Below are positions 1 to 10,478 of a stretch of DNA of 64,000 nucleotides, in pieces; position 1 is the first letter of the stretch, and each line of letters begins with the position of its first letter. The stretch covers positions 34,750 through 98,749 of the forward strand of contig WIDE01000054.1 of assembly GCA_015039315.1 (NCBI GenBank). Direction: 5' to 3'. Origin of the DNA: Clavulina sp. PMI_390. Lineage: Eukaryota; Basidiomycota; Agaricomycetes; Cantharellales; Hydnaceae. The position numbers and the translations under genes were made by a program. Below the pieces are notes generated by a model. The model was not told where the DNA came from. It saw only the letters and a program-made list of their open reading frames with translations, and did not search any database.

Positions 1-245
1 TGCACAGCCCAAGGAACGATAAGATCTTGCCTACCAACACGGCCAACAGCTGAGCGTGCTGGATGTGGAATGTAGTTCGGATCCGTCGCTGTTGGCGAGG
101 CGCTTACGGCTTGCTCTCACACGCTCAGGCTTGACAAGCCAAACCCCACCGAGCTTTTTCGTTCCGCTCGCAGGATATTGGTCAATCTGTCGTAGAGATA
201 CCTTTGATTTCGTCGTCGGTTAGGGGGGTCCTCACTGCTGTTCCA

Positions 246-720
246 TGAACATGTCATCCTCCGGCTTCGAGCCCGAGTTGCCTTGGGGTATCGTCGTTGG
301 CCTCCTCCGTCAATGTAGCACCCGAGAAGTCGTGAAATATCGTGGCGTGCGGTCGCGCTAGTATTCTGAAACTTGATGTGCGGTTTGCTGGTTCAACGCT
401 TCAGGTTTGGAAGACTTGGTGCGACATCATCGAGATATCTGTCTCTCGTCCCTATAGAGCATGATTGGGCATTTTCCACCTGGAAGACGGCGGTCTTCCT
501 ATCCTACCGACCTCCTCAGTTGGACGGCTAGATGCCCTCCTCGCCCAGAAGTTTGCTTGGGACACATTTGTACCACAATATCGTTCCGCCTTGGACGACA
601 ACAATGATCGCCTCGGGTGGCTGGCCCTCTAATCTGACCGGCGAGTTTTTTACGGCACCAGTGTACAGCTTGACGGTCAGTTCCGAAGCGCCATGAGGTT
701 AGAGTCGCATTGATGGTAAG
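246..720 (+). pseudogene. Decayed F-box-like gene copy
   Basis: Translated in pieces, this stretch matches the intact F-box gene at 3999-6120. An ATG at 246 opens a short exon ending STREVVKYRG, matching SFREIVKCRG in the intact gene. After an intron come WCDIIE and then a block TSSVGRLDALLAQKFAWDTF that aligns with TSSAERLDSLMAQKSAWDMF. In-frame stops interrupt the copy near 461 (TGA in the F-box) and 628-630 (TAA), and similarity fades after about 720. The homology also runs upstream: bases 1-245 resemble 3753-3998, so the duplicated unit included the 5' flank. It is therefore a segmental duplicate and not a retrocopy (the intron position is kept). It is unlikely to make a useful protein. 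The window starts inside the duplicated segment, so its left limit is unknown. Confidence 0.75.
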
Positions 721-1104
721 AAGTAGAGCAGGGATCCGCACGATTCAACTTTGTTCGATCGTGGCGTCACCGACATGCTTGTTCTTCACAACAAACTCTA
801 AGGCTTGGATTTTTACCTTTCGCTGGGTTTGGAACTTATTTCGGCTTCTATGCGCTGGAATCTGAGTTGTACCGACGGCGATCAGCATTAATCAATAAGA
901 TTCGGGGAAGGTAAGAAGTGAAACACGTCCAATGATCGACGATAGTAAAGACAATGTGCAGTAGAAGAAAACTAGTTATGAGCGAATGTGATTAGCTGGT
1001 GGTGGAGATTGAATGGAGTTTGAGAGAAGCGAGGAGAAGAATGTTGGTCATCCTGAAATGTGGGGATATTGTCAACAGTTGAAGTGGCCATAAGGCTGCG
1101 AATC
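721..1104. other. Gene-free stretch
   Basis: This is probably the last remains of the decayed F-box copy plus the 3' flank of the leftward gene that ends at 1105. I see no supported coding exon, RNA gene or repeat here. Confidence 0.4.
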
Positions 1105-1758
1105 TTAGCGAGACTGATTGTGGCTACGGCGTCCTGCGGCAGGAATAACACGACGCTCTTGAAGACGAGGAGCAGCTGGGGTGGGGATGTCGCCGTCCTT
1201 CCAGTCACTCATAGAGTGAGCCGTGAATTGAGGATCTGCCTCGGGGCGACGATGATGGGCCTTGCCTGTCCATGGGGTAGGTTGTTGCTGAAGTCTATCA
1301 GGTCTTGGACGTGTATCCATGTTGGTTGGTAAATCTGTTCTCTCCAGGAATCGTACCGCTGCGTCATATTTGGCGCGTAAAGCAGGGTCCGTGGCCATCC
1401 GTTCCTCGCGGCGCCTCCTATCGAATTCCTGTTCTTCCGCCTTTCGTTTTGCGTCGTCCTCCATCTCCTTGTCTGTAGGTGGAACAAAATGAGAAGGGGG
1501 AGCTGGAAGGGGATACCCTGTTTTCAGCGTGTTGAAACCGTTGGGTTGATAGGGCAGGCGAGCGAGGGCTTCGGTATCATGACGAGTGGGTACTGCAAGA
1601 CTGGTAGAACTCTCGACTACCTCTGGTGGATAGCGTTCATACGGGTAGGCTGAGTAATTGTAACCCTCTGGCATGTGCGAAATTCCACCAGTGGGTGGTC
1701 GATCAAATGCGGTGGCGCGGGTCACGGTCCCCTCCTGGGATCGAGCTGAGGGCATCAT
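1105..1758 (-). CDS. Hypothetical hydrophilic protein, 217 aa
   Basis: A single uninterrupted exon encodes 217 residues from an ATG at 1758. I do not recognise a family. The first half is rich in Pro, Tyr and small residues (for example EGYNYSAYPYERYPPEVV). A strongly charged stretch follows near residues 95-125, with DDAKRKAEEQEFDRRRREER likely forming a helix or short coiled coil. The tail is basic and Pro-rich. There is no signal peptide or membrane segment. A second in-frame ATG follows at once (MM), so the exact start is a choice. It lies alone between a decayed F-box copy and the membrane-protein array. Codon composition looks like that of real genes, but with no recognised domain it could still be a chance frame; I think a real lineage-restricted gene is more likely. 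Confidence 0.55.
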   Translation of the reverse strand: MMPSARSQEGTVTRATAFDRPPTGGISHMPEGYNYSAYPYERYPPEVVESSTSLAVPTRHDTEALARLPYQPNGFNTLKTGYPLPAPPSHFVPPTDKEMEDDAKRKAEEQEFDRRRREERMATDPALRAKYDAAVRFLERTDLPTNMDTRPRPDRLQQQPTPWTGKAHHRRPEADPQFTAHSMSDWKDGDIPTPAAPRLQERRVIPAAGRRSHNQSR

Positions 1759-2576
1759 GAAAAGCTTATGACGAAGAAGGGTAAGGCGGGTTGCGGATGA
1801 GAGGCGTGATAGTGAGGAATGTGGTCTCGATGATAAGATGGTAAGAGGGACCCCAGTGCCATGCTTATATAGGCTCTACACGGTACAAAGAGGGCCATGT
1901 GTGGTTTTGTAGGTCCCTCCTGTCGACCACCGCTCCTGGAACAAAGAGTTCACGCAATGCCACAGCAAACGTCCTCAGGCAGGTGGGTCGGCTACCAGAA
2001 AGAAGAAAAGTGTACCAATGGGAGGCAGGTGAGCATCGGTGACTAAGAAACACACATCGAACGGTCATGCGACGCAAAGGTGACGAAATAGGGTTTGCAA
2101 ATGAACATCAGCCTCATAATTTGTTGTCTCACCAGCGATACCTTTTGATGTCAGCGGCACCATACAATGCGTCTCAGAGTCCTCGATATATACCACGAAG
2201 CTGTAGAGAAGAGATGAACCTGGTGTTCAGGCAACAAACCCTCACGCGATCAAGCCAGCTGAGCAGCGCAGGCCTTATCAACATTATGCGCAGGTGAAAC
2301 GTTATCGAGATAGGTCTGTATTGCCAATCTCAAAGTTGCAGTCTAGAAGCCAAGCCACCTCGAAAGAGTCCTGTCTTCCAGAGCTCGGGAGGTCCCCCCT
2401 TGCGCGGGAGCTCTGGGTCATGAGCCCTCAGGCAGGACCAGGATAAATCAGCGTAGCAAATGAAATTAGGCAATATAGGAAGGTGACTTCATTCGAATTG
2501 GAATATTTGAAGAAAAAAATCGCTATAGGAGTGGTCAACCAACTAGAACAGGCAGGGAGAGATCAGTTTACTCACT
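1759..2576. other. Intergenic region
   Basis: About 0.8 kb between the start of the small hypothetical gene and the 3' end of the first membrane-protein gene. It should hold the promoter of the former and the terminator of the latter. I see no conserved exon or repeat. Confidence 0.4.
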
Positions 2577-3639
2577 CTATGAAAGTTGAGCCTCGAGGTC
2601 TGTCTGGGTGCCCATGGATTGCTTTTCCGAGGGTGGAGGCGCGAACTTAGCGGGGCTTTCCTTGTCATCTCTGGTGGGATCATCCTTTGTCACCATCTGG
2701 TGTATGATGGATGCCATCGGCAGAAGTGCAACGAAAACTGCGAGTGTCTGTCCAAGGCTCCACGTGTTCTCATCTGATCCAACCGTATTTGCTCGAATAG
2801 TCATCTCTGTTGTGACAATAAACATCACACCCAGGAATGTAATGGTGAACGCAATCATCACATCCTTCGAGTCCTCGTTGCTATCGGGGAATCGGTCGGT
2901 GATTGATGATGGGGTTCCATACCATCTCATGACCCCAGCTATGATGACCATTAGATATTTAACGGGGACATATACCAGTGCGAAAACCATCGTAGCCAGA
3001 GGTAAGCTGAATTCGGGAATTGGAACAAAGAGGAGGGAGTAGATCACGAGCAAAACGACTCGGAAGGGCGCGCTTGTCACTTTAACATGCGTACCCAGCA
3101 CCCAGAATATGGTAGAGTTCGTGCAGGAATCGGGAGAAGTATCAAACTTGATGGGGTTATGCATGACCCATAGCCCAAACCCTGCCATCAAATAGACCAT
3201 CGCTATGAGAGCGAGCTCAAGTTGATCTATGCGTTTCTCCATGGATGCCTTCCATGTGTTGTTACCGTTAAGGCGAGGCATGACTGCCAGCCAGCCTCCG
3301 ATGAAGGCAATCCAACACAAGTTCAACACAAGCAGAGCGTGAAAGATGCTCAATCCGTAGAGACTGTGCTGGATTATCGCGGAGATAATGAGAGCCATAG
3401 ATGTGAGCACGGAAGACTTTGCTGCTTGGGCGTGGCTGGCAAGAAGATTGGTATTCGCCGTGATTGGATGCCCACGAATGAGCTCAACAAGAAGTGCAAC
3501 AGCAGGTAGGAGGCTCTGGATGTAGATAGCAGTCCTGACCCCAATCCCTGTGAAATCATGTTTCCGTGAATACGAGACCTTCAGTGTTACAATAGGACTT
3601 ACCTCCAGCGTCTGGGTTGGCTTCAATAATGCACTCCAT
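2577..3639 (-). CDS. Multi-pass membrane protein, NPD-x-GG family, copy A
   Basis: Two exons, 3603-3639 and 2577-3547, join in phase 1 to give 335 residues. The first exon encodes MECIIEANPDAG; the intron is GTAAGT...CAG. Position 1-30 carries the motif NPDAGGIGVRTAIYIQ. About seven hydrophobic segments follow, including SVLTSMALIISAII, LSIFHALLVLNLCWIAFIGG, LIAMVYLMAGFGLWVMHNP, FRVVLLVIYSLLF, VMIAFTITFLGVMFIVTTEM and LAVFVALLPMASII. Between segments 4 and 5 lies a Cys-containing loop (PDSCTNSTIFWVLG). The hydrophilic tail ends GTQTDLEAQ. I know this only as an uncharacterised Agaricomycete membrane-protein type; function is unknown. It starts 359 bp from, and divergent to, the intact F-box gene. 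An in-frame upstream ATG at 3755 would bypass the intron, but the paralogues all share the spliced start. Confidence 0.85.
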
Positions 3640-3998
3640 GACGAGCACAGAACCTCTGGCCAGACACCAACGGACTTAATAAAGGCCGGGTCCAAATGGT
3701 TGCCAGAAGTATAGGAGTATGCCAAGGATGGAGGCCTTGCGCCCACCGCGTGCATGCTTCAAGGGACAACCAGATCTTGATTGCCACCGTGGCCAACAGG
3801 CTGAACGTGCTGTATGTGCAAACTAGTTCGGATCCGTCACTGTCAAAAGTGTGGCGCTTACGCCTGGTTCTCACCATCTTGACAAGCCAAACGCCACCTT
3901 GCTTTCTCCTTCAGTTCACAGGATACCTCTGGTTCTGTCGTAGAGGCAACGTCCAATTTTCATCGTCAAGTAGCAGTGGTCATTACTACTCCATCACC

Positions 3999-6120
3999 AT
4001 GCCAGTCTCCAACTCTAAGCCTAAGCTGCCTTCAGATGTTGTCCTCAGCCTCCTCGGTCAATGTAGCTTCCGGGAAATTGTGAAATGTCGTGGCGTACGC
4101 TCAGACCATGAAACTCAACGTGCAATGTGTTGATACAGCACTCTAGGTTTGTAGGGCCTGGCGCGACATTATCGAGGCATCCACGTCACTTCGCTATGAA
4201 GTGTGGCTGGGCATCCTCCACATGCAAGACGGCAATCATAGTATCCCGCCAACGTCGTCAGCGGAACGGCTGGACTCTCTAATGGCCCAAAAGTCTGCCT
4301 GGGATATGTTCACACCACGACGTCGACACGCTCTGGTTTACGATGATCAGATAGGCTTCTGGCCTCTTGAACTGACTGGCGATGTTCTCACAATCGAGAC
4401 GTACAGCTTCGAGGGTCTGTCAGGAGGCGTTGCAAACCTAGAGTCTTATGATCTGTCTGTTTTGCCCGAGACCCTTGTCCCCGCGAAACATAAGAGAGCT
4501 GTGCAGAAATATGCTTGGCCTGCTTCATGTTACCCTTCTTATTTTGATATCGAGAATGAGCTAGCCATTTTAGTGTCTGAGTAAGTGCTTGTATTCTCTG
4601 GACCGGTGAAATTGCGGTTTATTTTGCTCTACAGTGAACGAGACTCGGAGACTTACGACGTCTATCTCCAGTCGCTTCGCATCCCTACGCAGAATTATCC
4701 ACTTGCCGCCATGGAATGTTTTGATGTTATAGAGCTAGCTAGGGAGCACGTTGGGGGTGGCTGGTCTGTGGTCGAATGGGATAGTGGGACATGCTCATTA
4801 ATTTATGACACGACGCTTCTGATCTCCGTGGGCATTGATCACTACGAGACTATCTCGTTGTACCTTGCGACTTGGGACTGGACGACAGGGCAAGTCCTCT
4901 CGGTATGTGACATAATAAACAAGTCTCACCGCAACCGAACGCATTCTCAAGAAGCTTCCTAGACAAACTACTTCCCATACACTGAGGGGCGCTCATCGCC
5001 TAACATTATGCTGCTTTCATCGTCGTCATTCTTAGCTTTTCAATACACACTCTCCTACAAGGACGTGACCGGAGACCCAATTGGAACTATTCAACTCTGG
5101 GAGTTCTCCGCAACCGATATGCGGCGGGTTCGTACATTTAATCTGCCGGCAATACCCCCATCTGCAGTAGAAATCAACGTAGAAGCATCATACGGGGCTC
5201 GCGGACCACTTGTGAACCTGGTCCCGCCTAGCGCCAAACTACTGCCTGGCTCGAAACCTTGGCGTCGTTCTGAGAAAGAGGGCCATCGGCTTATTTCGAT
5301 CCATTTCAAGTGTTCACCAGCTAGCAACACTATGAACCAGCATACTTACGAGCTCGTACTGTTCACGAGCACACTTTTGGCTCCATACGAGAGTGTGGTA
5401 GTTCCATGGGAACGTTGGGGACCCCAATGCGCATGTATCCACAACTCTTCGTTCTTTGGAGGTCCTAATTGGAGCAACTCTGGGCACCGAGCAATCTGGT
5501 CCGAGAGAGCCCCGTCGTTTTCATCACCATCCCCAGATGAACAATCCATCGTGCTCCACATGATTGACTTCAATCCAGACGCGGCTCTCCACGCAGCGAA
5601 CCCCGAATCTTGGCCCAGGATGCCCTCGCAGAGCTACCCATCGCAGCCCGCTGCTACTATTAACCGCAAAGCCCTTCGAGGGCGTATTCCACCGACTTCA
5701 GCTGAAGAGGACCACTTCTTCGCCGGTTCCAAGGATTGGATGGGCATCCCGGCGCTCCCATTCGTTTTAACAACTCTGCCATGTGCAGATTGGTGCATGA
5801 AGATGGGAGAAGTGATGCAGAATAACGCCACGATCAACCAGGCTTTCCCAATCCCGCGCCCAAAGACGCGCGTACTGGTGGATTCGGAGCGTGTCATTAT
5901 CGACGTGAGTGAAACTTTGCATGGAATCGTCTCTCGGCGCCAGTTGTTGACTCCCCTTTTCCAAGCACCAACTCGAAGATCGGAGGGAAATCGAGATTTT
6001 TACTTTCTAAGGTTGCTGGTCCCAATTTCCTCTCACAAATGTACGCCAGTCACACCATGTTTATATATCAAGGTGTTAGTGCCAAAGTCGGAGTTACCCA
6101 TCCTCAGGCCATGGCCATAA
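3999..6120 (+). CDS. F-box-like domain protein, about 651 aa
   Basis: Four exons fit: 3999-4094, 4147-4580, 4635-4902 and 4963-6120, with consistent phases (651 codons plus stop). Residues 9-60 form an F-box-like motif: LPSDVVLSLLGQCSFREIVK, then VCRAWRDIIEASTSLRYEVW. Such proteins usually recruit substrates to SCF (Skp1-Cullin-F-box) ubiquitin ligases. The remaining about 590 residues have beta-rich patterns (IGTIQLWEFSATDMRRVRTF and similar) typical of the variable substrate-binding part of fungal F-box proteins, but no WD or LRR repeat that I can name. The 3' end is uncertain. A good donor (GTGAGT) at about 5905 and an acceptor near 6150 could replace the last 70 residues with another tail. 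A decayed duplicate lies at 1-720, so this locus has been copied. Confidence 0.8.
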
Positions 6121-6693
6121 ACCTCCTACTCCGCTTGAGCTTAATCATTTAGGGACCACATTCGCTGCGAAGGTTCTGGCTTCACCGCGTGTTAGACTAC
6201 CGATCGGTATGAATGCCATTTAGTATATCTTGATCTAGTGTGCATTACCTCTAGGTCCTGTGATTCTGCCTTCGTCTATAAGATTGAAAACTTAGCCATG
6301 CTCAATAGACTCGAGCCAGCCTAGATAACTGACTTGCATTTTCTGGATTCATCCTGGTAAATACTGGTGAAGGCACGGCTGTATCCTGTTCCAGATACGC
6401 GCCAGCCACTAATAGTAAATAGAAGTTTCATTATATTTGCAACAACAGGCGACGCCCGTGTACATTCAGCGAGTGCTCGACAGCTACCCAAAAGGCTAAC
6501 ATATAACCTAGTACCTCAGTGGGCTAACGCACTACTACTTGTCGATCATCATCTCTAGGTCCTGCGGTTGAATCCCAGAACACTTCCATGAGCAACCAGA
6601 TGCCTAAGCTCGGCCGGCAATAAGGCACGGCGCTCTCCCCTAAAAGGGCCAGTCTCTGTGCCCAACACAAGTTCATCCCGATTGTCCAGAGAT
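6121..6693. other. Intergenic region with tRNA-like fragment
   Basis: About 0.57 kb between the F-box gene and the convergent 3' end of membrane-protein copy B. The only structure I can point to is a tRNA-like or SINE-like piece near 6510-6580. Confidence 0.4.
6510..6580 (+). repeat. Possible tRNA-derived SINE or tRNA relic
   Basis: The segment has ACCTCAGTGGGCTAACGC, close to a tRNA D-arm/RNA polymerase III A box. About 45 nt downstream is GCGGTTGAATCCC, close to a B box (GGTTCGAATCC with one base missing). The ends do not form a proper 7-bp acceptor stem, so it is not an intact tRNA. A degenerate SINE head or tRNA pseudogene is the likely explanation. Other copies would be needed to prove a SINE. 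Confidence 0.35.
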
Positions 6694-7769
6694 TTAGACA
6701 AGTAATGTTTCTTCTGGTGACGCTTGAGCCTCAAGGTCTGTTTGGGTGCCTATACTTCCTCTTTCCCGTGATAACTGAGGTGCGAGGGAATCTTTCCCGT
6801 CATTGTCATTCTTGATGAGATCTTTACGAGCCACCATCTGATGTATGACGGATGATGCGGGGATAAGCGAGACAAAGACCGCGAGTGTCTGGCCCAAACC
6901 CCACGTGTTCTCATCCGATCCAACTGCGTTGACTCGGATAGTCATTTCCGTCGTTAGAATGAACATTGAATCTACCAGTAGGAATAACGTTGTTCCAGCT
7001 ACTTCTTCTGACACTTCGTTCTTGGGCGGGAAGAGGTCGGTGATAGAAACTGGAGCATGATACTTCTTCAAGAGCTCGGCGGTGAAATCTAGGAGGTATA
7101 AAATCGGCGCCGCGATGAGGATGAAGCCCACCAAAGCAACAGTGGCATTGAATTCGGGGATGAGCAGGAGGGAGTAGATGGTGAGTAGAATGGCACGAAA
7201 TGGCCCACTGGTGACACTACAATGTTTCCCCAACACCCAAAACACAGTAGAGTTGGTGCATGAATTAGGAGAGCGGTCGTATCCCGCAGGATTATGCATG
7301 ACCCACAAGCCAAACCCTGCCATCAGGGAGAGCTTGAACCATAGAACGGTCATGAGGATATCATAGCGCCTCTGCAGTAATCTCCTATTTTCGAGCCCGG
7401 GCCCGATTGCAAGTATGCTTCCCATGATGGCAATCCAGCCCAGGTTTAGCACAATGAGAGCGTGAAAAATGCTCAGTCCATAGACATTGTGCTGGATGAT
7501 AGCAGAAATGACAAGAGCCATTCCTGTGAGCAAGGAGGATGTGGCGGCTTGGGCGCTGCTGCTCTGAAGAGCATCATTAGCCTCTAACGGATGGCCACGA
7601 ATTATTTCGACAAGAAGCGCCATTGCGGGGAGGAGGCTTTGGATGTATATTGCGATTCGTACGCCGATTCCTGTACAGCCCTACGTCAGTTCAGCGAGCC
7701 CTAGACGGCACTGAACTCGTGGTGAAACATACCTCCCACATCAGGATTGGCCTCGATAACGCACGCCAT
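6694..7769 (-). CDS. Multi-pass membrane protein, NPD-x-GG family, copy B
   Basis: Exons 7733-7769 and 6694-7670 join in phase 1 for 337 residues; the first exon is again exactly 37 nt (MACVIEANPDVG). The motif NPDVGGIGVRIAIYIQ leads into about seven hydrophobic segments matching copies A and D, with the signature WVMHNPAGYDRSPNSCTNST and the late motif EMTIRVNAVGSDENTWGLGQ. The C-terminal tail is GTQTDLEAQASPEE. Function is unknown. It is same-strand with copies A, the truncated copy and D, but separated from A by the oppositely oriented F-box gene. Sequence divergence from A is spread along the protein, so the copies are not very recent duplicates. Confidence 0.85.
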
Positions 7770-8332
7770 TATGCAAGGGCGCGGGGAAAGATAACGACGC
7801 CAGTTGAGACTCGCCGGAGAGGAGCCGAGTGAAGGACAACGCTGAGCTCAAGCTGCGGCTGGGATCTTATTAGTGGGCGAAAGGGCATACAGATCGAGCG
7901 GGGAGAACCTCGTGCTTACTGCATGGCTAATGCGCGGAAAGTTGCGGTCTTTCATGGCATCACGGTGACAGCTAAGGGTTGGTGATGCTGGCTCTCTGGA
8001 TGGGCAAGCAATGACCACGGGTTTTTGTTCGGATAGACGCAACTACCCTGAGCGAGGCTTATTTGGAGATTGGTGCGTAGCTTTTGGCGACGACTTTTGA
8101 TCGTGATCACGTGGGCAGAAAAAAAAACCTCTGCATTATCGCGACTGGGCAAGATTTCAGCTGTAACTTTGAGTATTAAAATTCTCTGGACGCATCTCTG
8201 GTTCAATAGTACATCACATAGCTATGTTTGAAGCACCGTTTGGCGAGTTTATGCTCCCAATCCGCCTCAGTAGCCCTCACTCGTCACGGGTCGGTCCCTA
8301 ACTCCAATGGTGCAATCCTTCTGTAGCGTTGT
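7770..8332. other. Intergenic region
   Basis: Upstream flank of copy B and downstream flank of the truncated copy. No supported exon, RNA or repeat was seen. Confidence 0.4.
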
Positions 8333-8785
8333 CTACAGAGCCCCAAAATTGGGCAACGATCTGACGCGGCGCAGCCCTTTGAACGCTGGACCAATGGTCC
8401 TTGTATGGAGTAACGGCAGCTCCGGCAGCCTGTGGGCCTCGATGTTTGTCTGAGCTCCAATCAATTTAGGCCCTGGTAATGAGTGTGATGCTGAGCATTC
8501 CCTGTTGTCTTTGGTGGAGTGTTCCTTAGTCACCATTTGATGGATGGCGGAACCCACAGATAGCATTGCAACAAGCAACGCAAACGTCTGGCCCAGACCC
8601 CAATTGTACTCATCCGATGAAATTTTATTCGAGCGGAAAGTCATTTCCGTGGAAAAGATAAGCATCCCATCCACAAAGACAAGTGATGCTGCTATCAAAT
8701 TGTCTTCTGATTGTCCATCGAGGACAGGTACCCATCTCTGTTCCAGGAAGTTGTTGGCGATTTTTATTGAGTAGGATACCAGCAC
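8333..8785 (-). pseudogene. Truncated membrane-protein paralogue, C-terminal part only
   Basis: Only the last third of the NPD-x-GG family is present, about 150 codons. Recognisable blocks are LVFVDGMLIFSTEMTFRSN, SSDEYNWGLGQTFALLVAML and SAIHQMVTKEHSTKD. The conserved tail is eroded to GAQTNIEAH, and the frame runs on for about 30 residues past the usual end. The first exon, the NPD motif and the first four membrane segments cannot be found in the 600 bp upstream. It is thus a 5'-truncated copy, although its reading frame is still open. It could be transcribed as a two-segment protein, but a gene relic is the simpler reading. Confidence 0.75.
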
Positions 8786-9396
8786 GTATTATTTTCCTAG
8801 CATGTTAGAATAGAGCTCATCAAGAATCTCAGGACAGATGAAACCGAGGTATTTGGGTGATTCGATCTATGAGAGGCTCAATCCCAATATCACCATCCAT
8901 CAGAACCAACTAGGATGTCACTTTTTCAGGATTTTTTTTTGATCACACATTTAAGAAGGGCCTGAATGAAGCTAGGGTTCAAATTATAAAGACAAGATAT
9001 CCTAGTGCCGCACCAGGCGAATTGAGATCCCTGTACGTACATTAGATGTAAGGGTATAGTTGATCACTAGGTTGAGTCAGGCGATTCGTCAATCATCCGG
9101 CACCAGTGCCTTTGATAAAATAGAAAGAGAAGGTACAGATGAGCTATTGGGATGGGAATATTTTCCGACAGCTTCAGGAGAAGTCCAGCCCTTGAAATGT
9201 GGAAGGTATTCCAGAGACTCGATAGCCAGCTAAGGAGCCGAGTCTCAACACTATTCAGACTCTGGCATTATTATGAGCGGATATATGTATCATCAGTGCA
9301 GGTTAGTATGGAGCAGTGATGCAGCGAGGTGATGCAACACGAGATAACACTCTTTGTCGCAGACTCTTCGCTCAACACCTGGATGTGGCCAAGGAG
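8786..9396. other. Intergenic region
   Basis: This is where the missing 5' half of the truncated paralogue should be; I find no trace of it. No other gene or repeat is supported. Confidence 0.4.
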
Positions 9397-10478
9397 CTAT
9401 AGAAAAGGAAACGATGGAGGTCTCTGCTTCGGTGGCGCCTGAGCCTCGAGATCGGTTTGCGCACTCGTGGAGCCCTTTTCAACCGACTGAGGGGTACTGG
9501 CGGCTTCCTCATCGTTCTCCGTGAATTTTCCACGAGTCACCATATGGTATATGATTGATGTCGCAGGGAGGAGTGCTACAAGCACTGGGAGCGTCTGACC
9601 AAGGCCCCATGCTCTCTCATCTGACCCAATCGTATTTAATTGGATCGTCATCTCCGTTGTGAGAATAAACATCCCGTCTACGAACGCGACCAGCGATATC
9701 ACTAGAGCTTCTACTGATGGTCCGTTATCATCAGTTAGTATTTTAGTTATTGAAGCCGGTGCCCGACACTTTTCCAGTATCTGACCGATGTACATCAAGA
9801 GGTAGCCAATTATTACAATTATCAGCCATAGAGCTGCCACGATGACGCCGATGTTGAATACAGGTACAGTGAGGAGGGGATACATGGTAAGCAAGACCGT
9901 TCGAAACGGCTTGCTGGTGACATTAGGATGTCTGCCCAATACCCAGAACACCGTAGAGCTGGCGCAAGCATCGGGGGCAGAATCATATCCCGCAGGGTTA
10001 TGCATGACCCACCAGCCAAACCCTGCCATCATGGACAGCTTGATGGAAAGGACGGCATAAAGCTTTCGGTGGCACTTCTCGATCTCAGGTCTCCACGTGT
10101 TCTCACCCTCTTTCAGAGGCAAAGTGCCTTGAAAGCCTCCAATGAGAGTAACCCAGCAGAGGTTCAACACCACCAGGGCGTGAAATGTACTCAATCCATA
10201 CAGTTTATGTTGGATAATAGCAGAGATGATTAGGCCCATCCCTGTGAGTAAGGATGACGTTGCTGCTTGAGCATTATTGATTCGAAGTTTGGTGTTCGCT
10301 GCTATTGAGCGACCACGGATAATTTCAACTAAGAGCCCTATGGCGGGTAGGAGACTTTGAATGTACACGGCCATTCGGACACCGACTCCTGCAAACCGAA
10401 CAGTCAGCGAGACCCCAAAGTAATCTTATGATGGGACATACCTCCAGCATCTGGGTTTGCGGCAATTATACACACCAT
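9397..10478 (-). CDS. Multi-pass membrane protein, NPD-x-GG family, copy D
   Basis: Exons 10442-10478 and 9397-10388 join in phase 1 for 342 residues. The 37-nt first exon encodes MVCIIAANPDAG and the intron runs GTATGT...GCAG. Motifs in order are NPDAGGVGVRMAVYIQ, TSSLLTGMGLIISAIIQH, WWVMHNPAGYDSAPDACASS, FVDGMFILTTEMTIQLNTIG and WGLGQTLPVLVALLPATSII. The tail is AQTDLEAQAPPKQRP, where Gly-Thr of the other copies is Ser-Ala. About seven membrane segments are predicted by eye. It is the rightmost member of the array in this window. Function is unknown; a receptor or channel role would be a guess. Confidence 0.85.

Noticed and set aside
5905..6150. Alternative last intron in the F-box gene
   Set aside because: Good donor but the alternative tail has no supporting similarity; kept the uninterrupted frame and noted the doubt.
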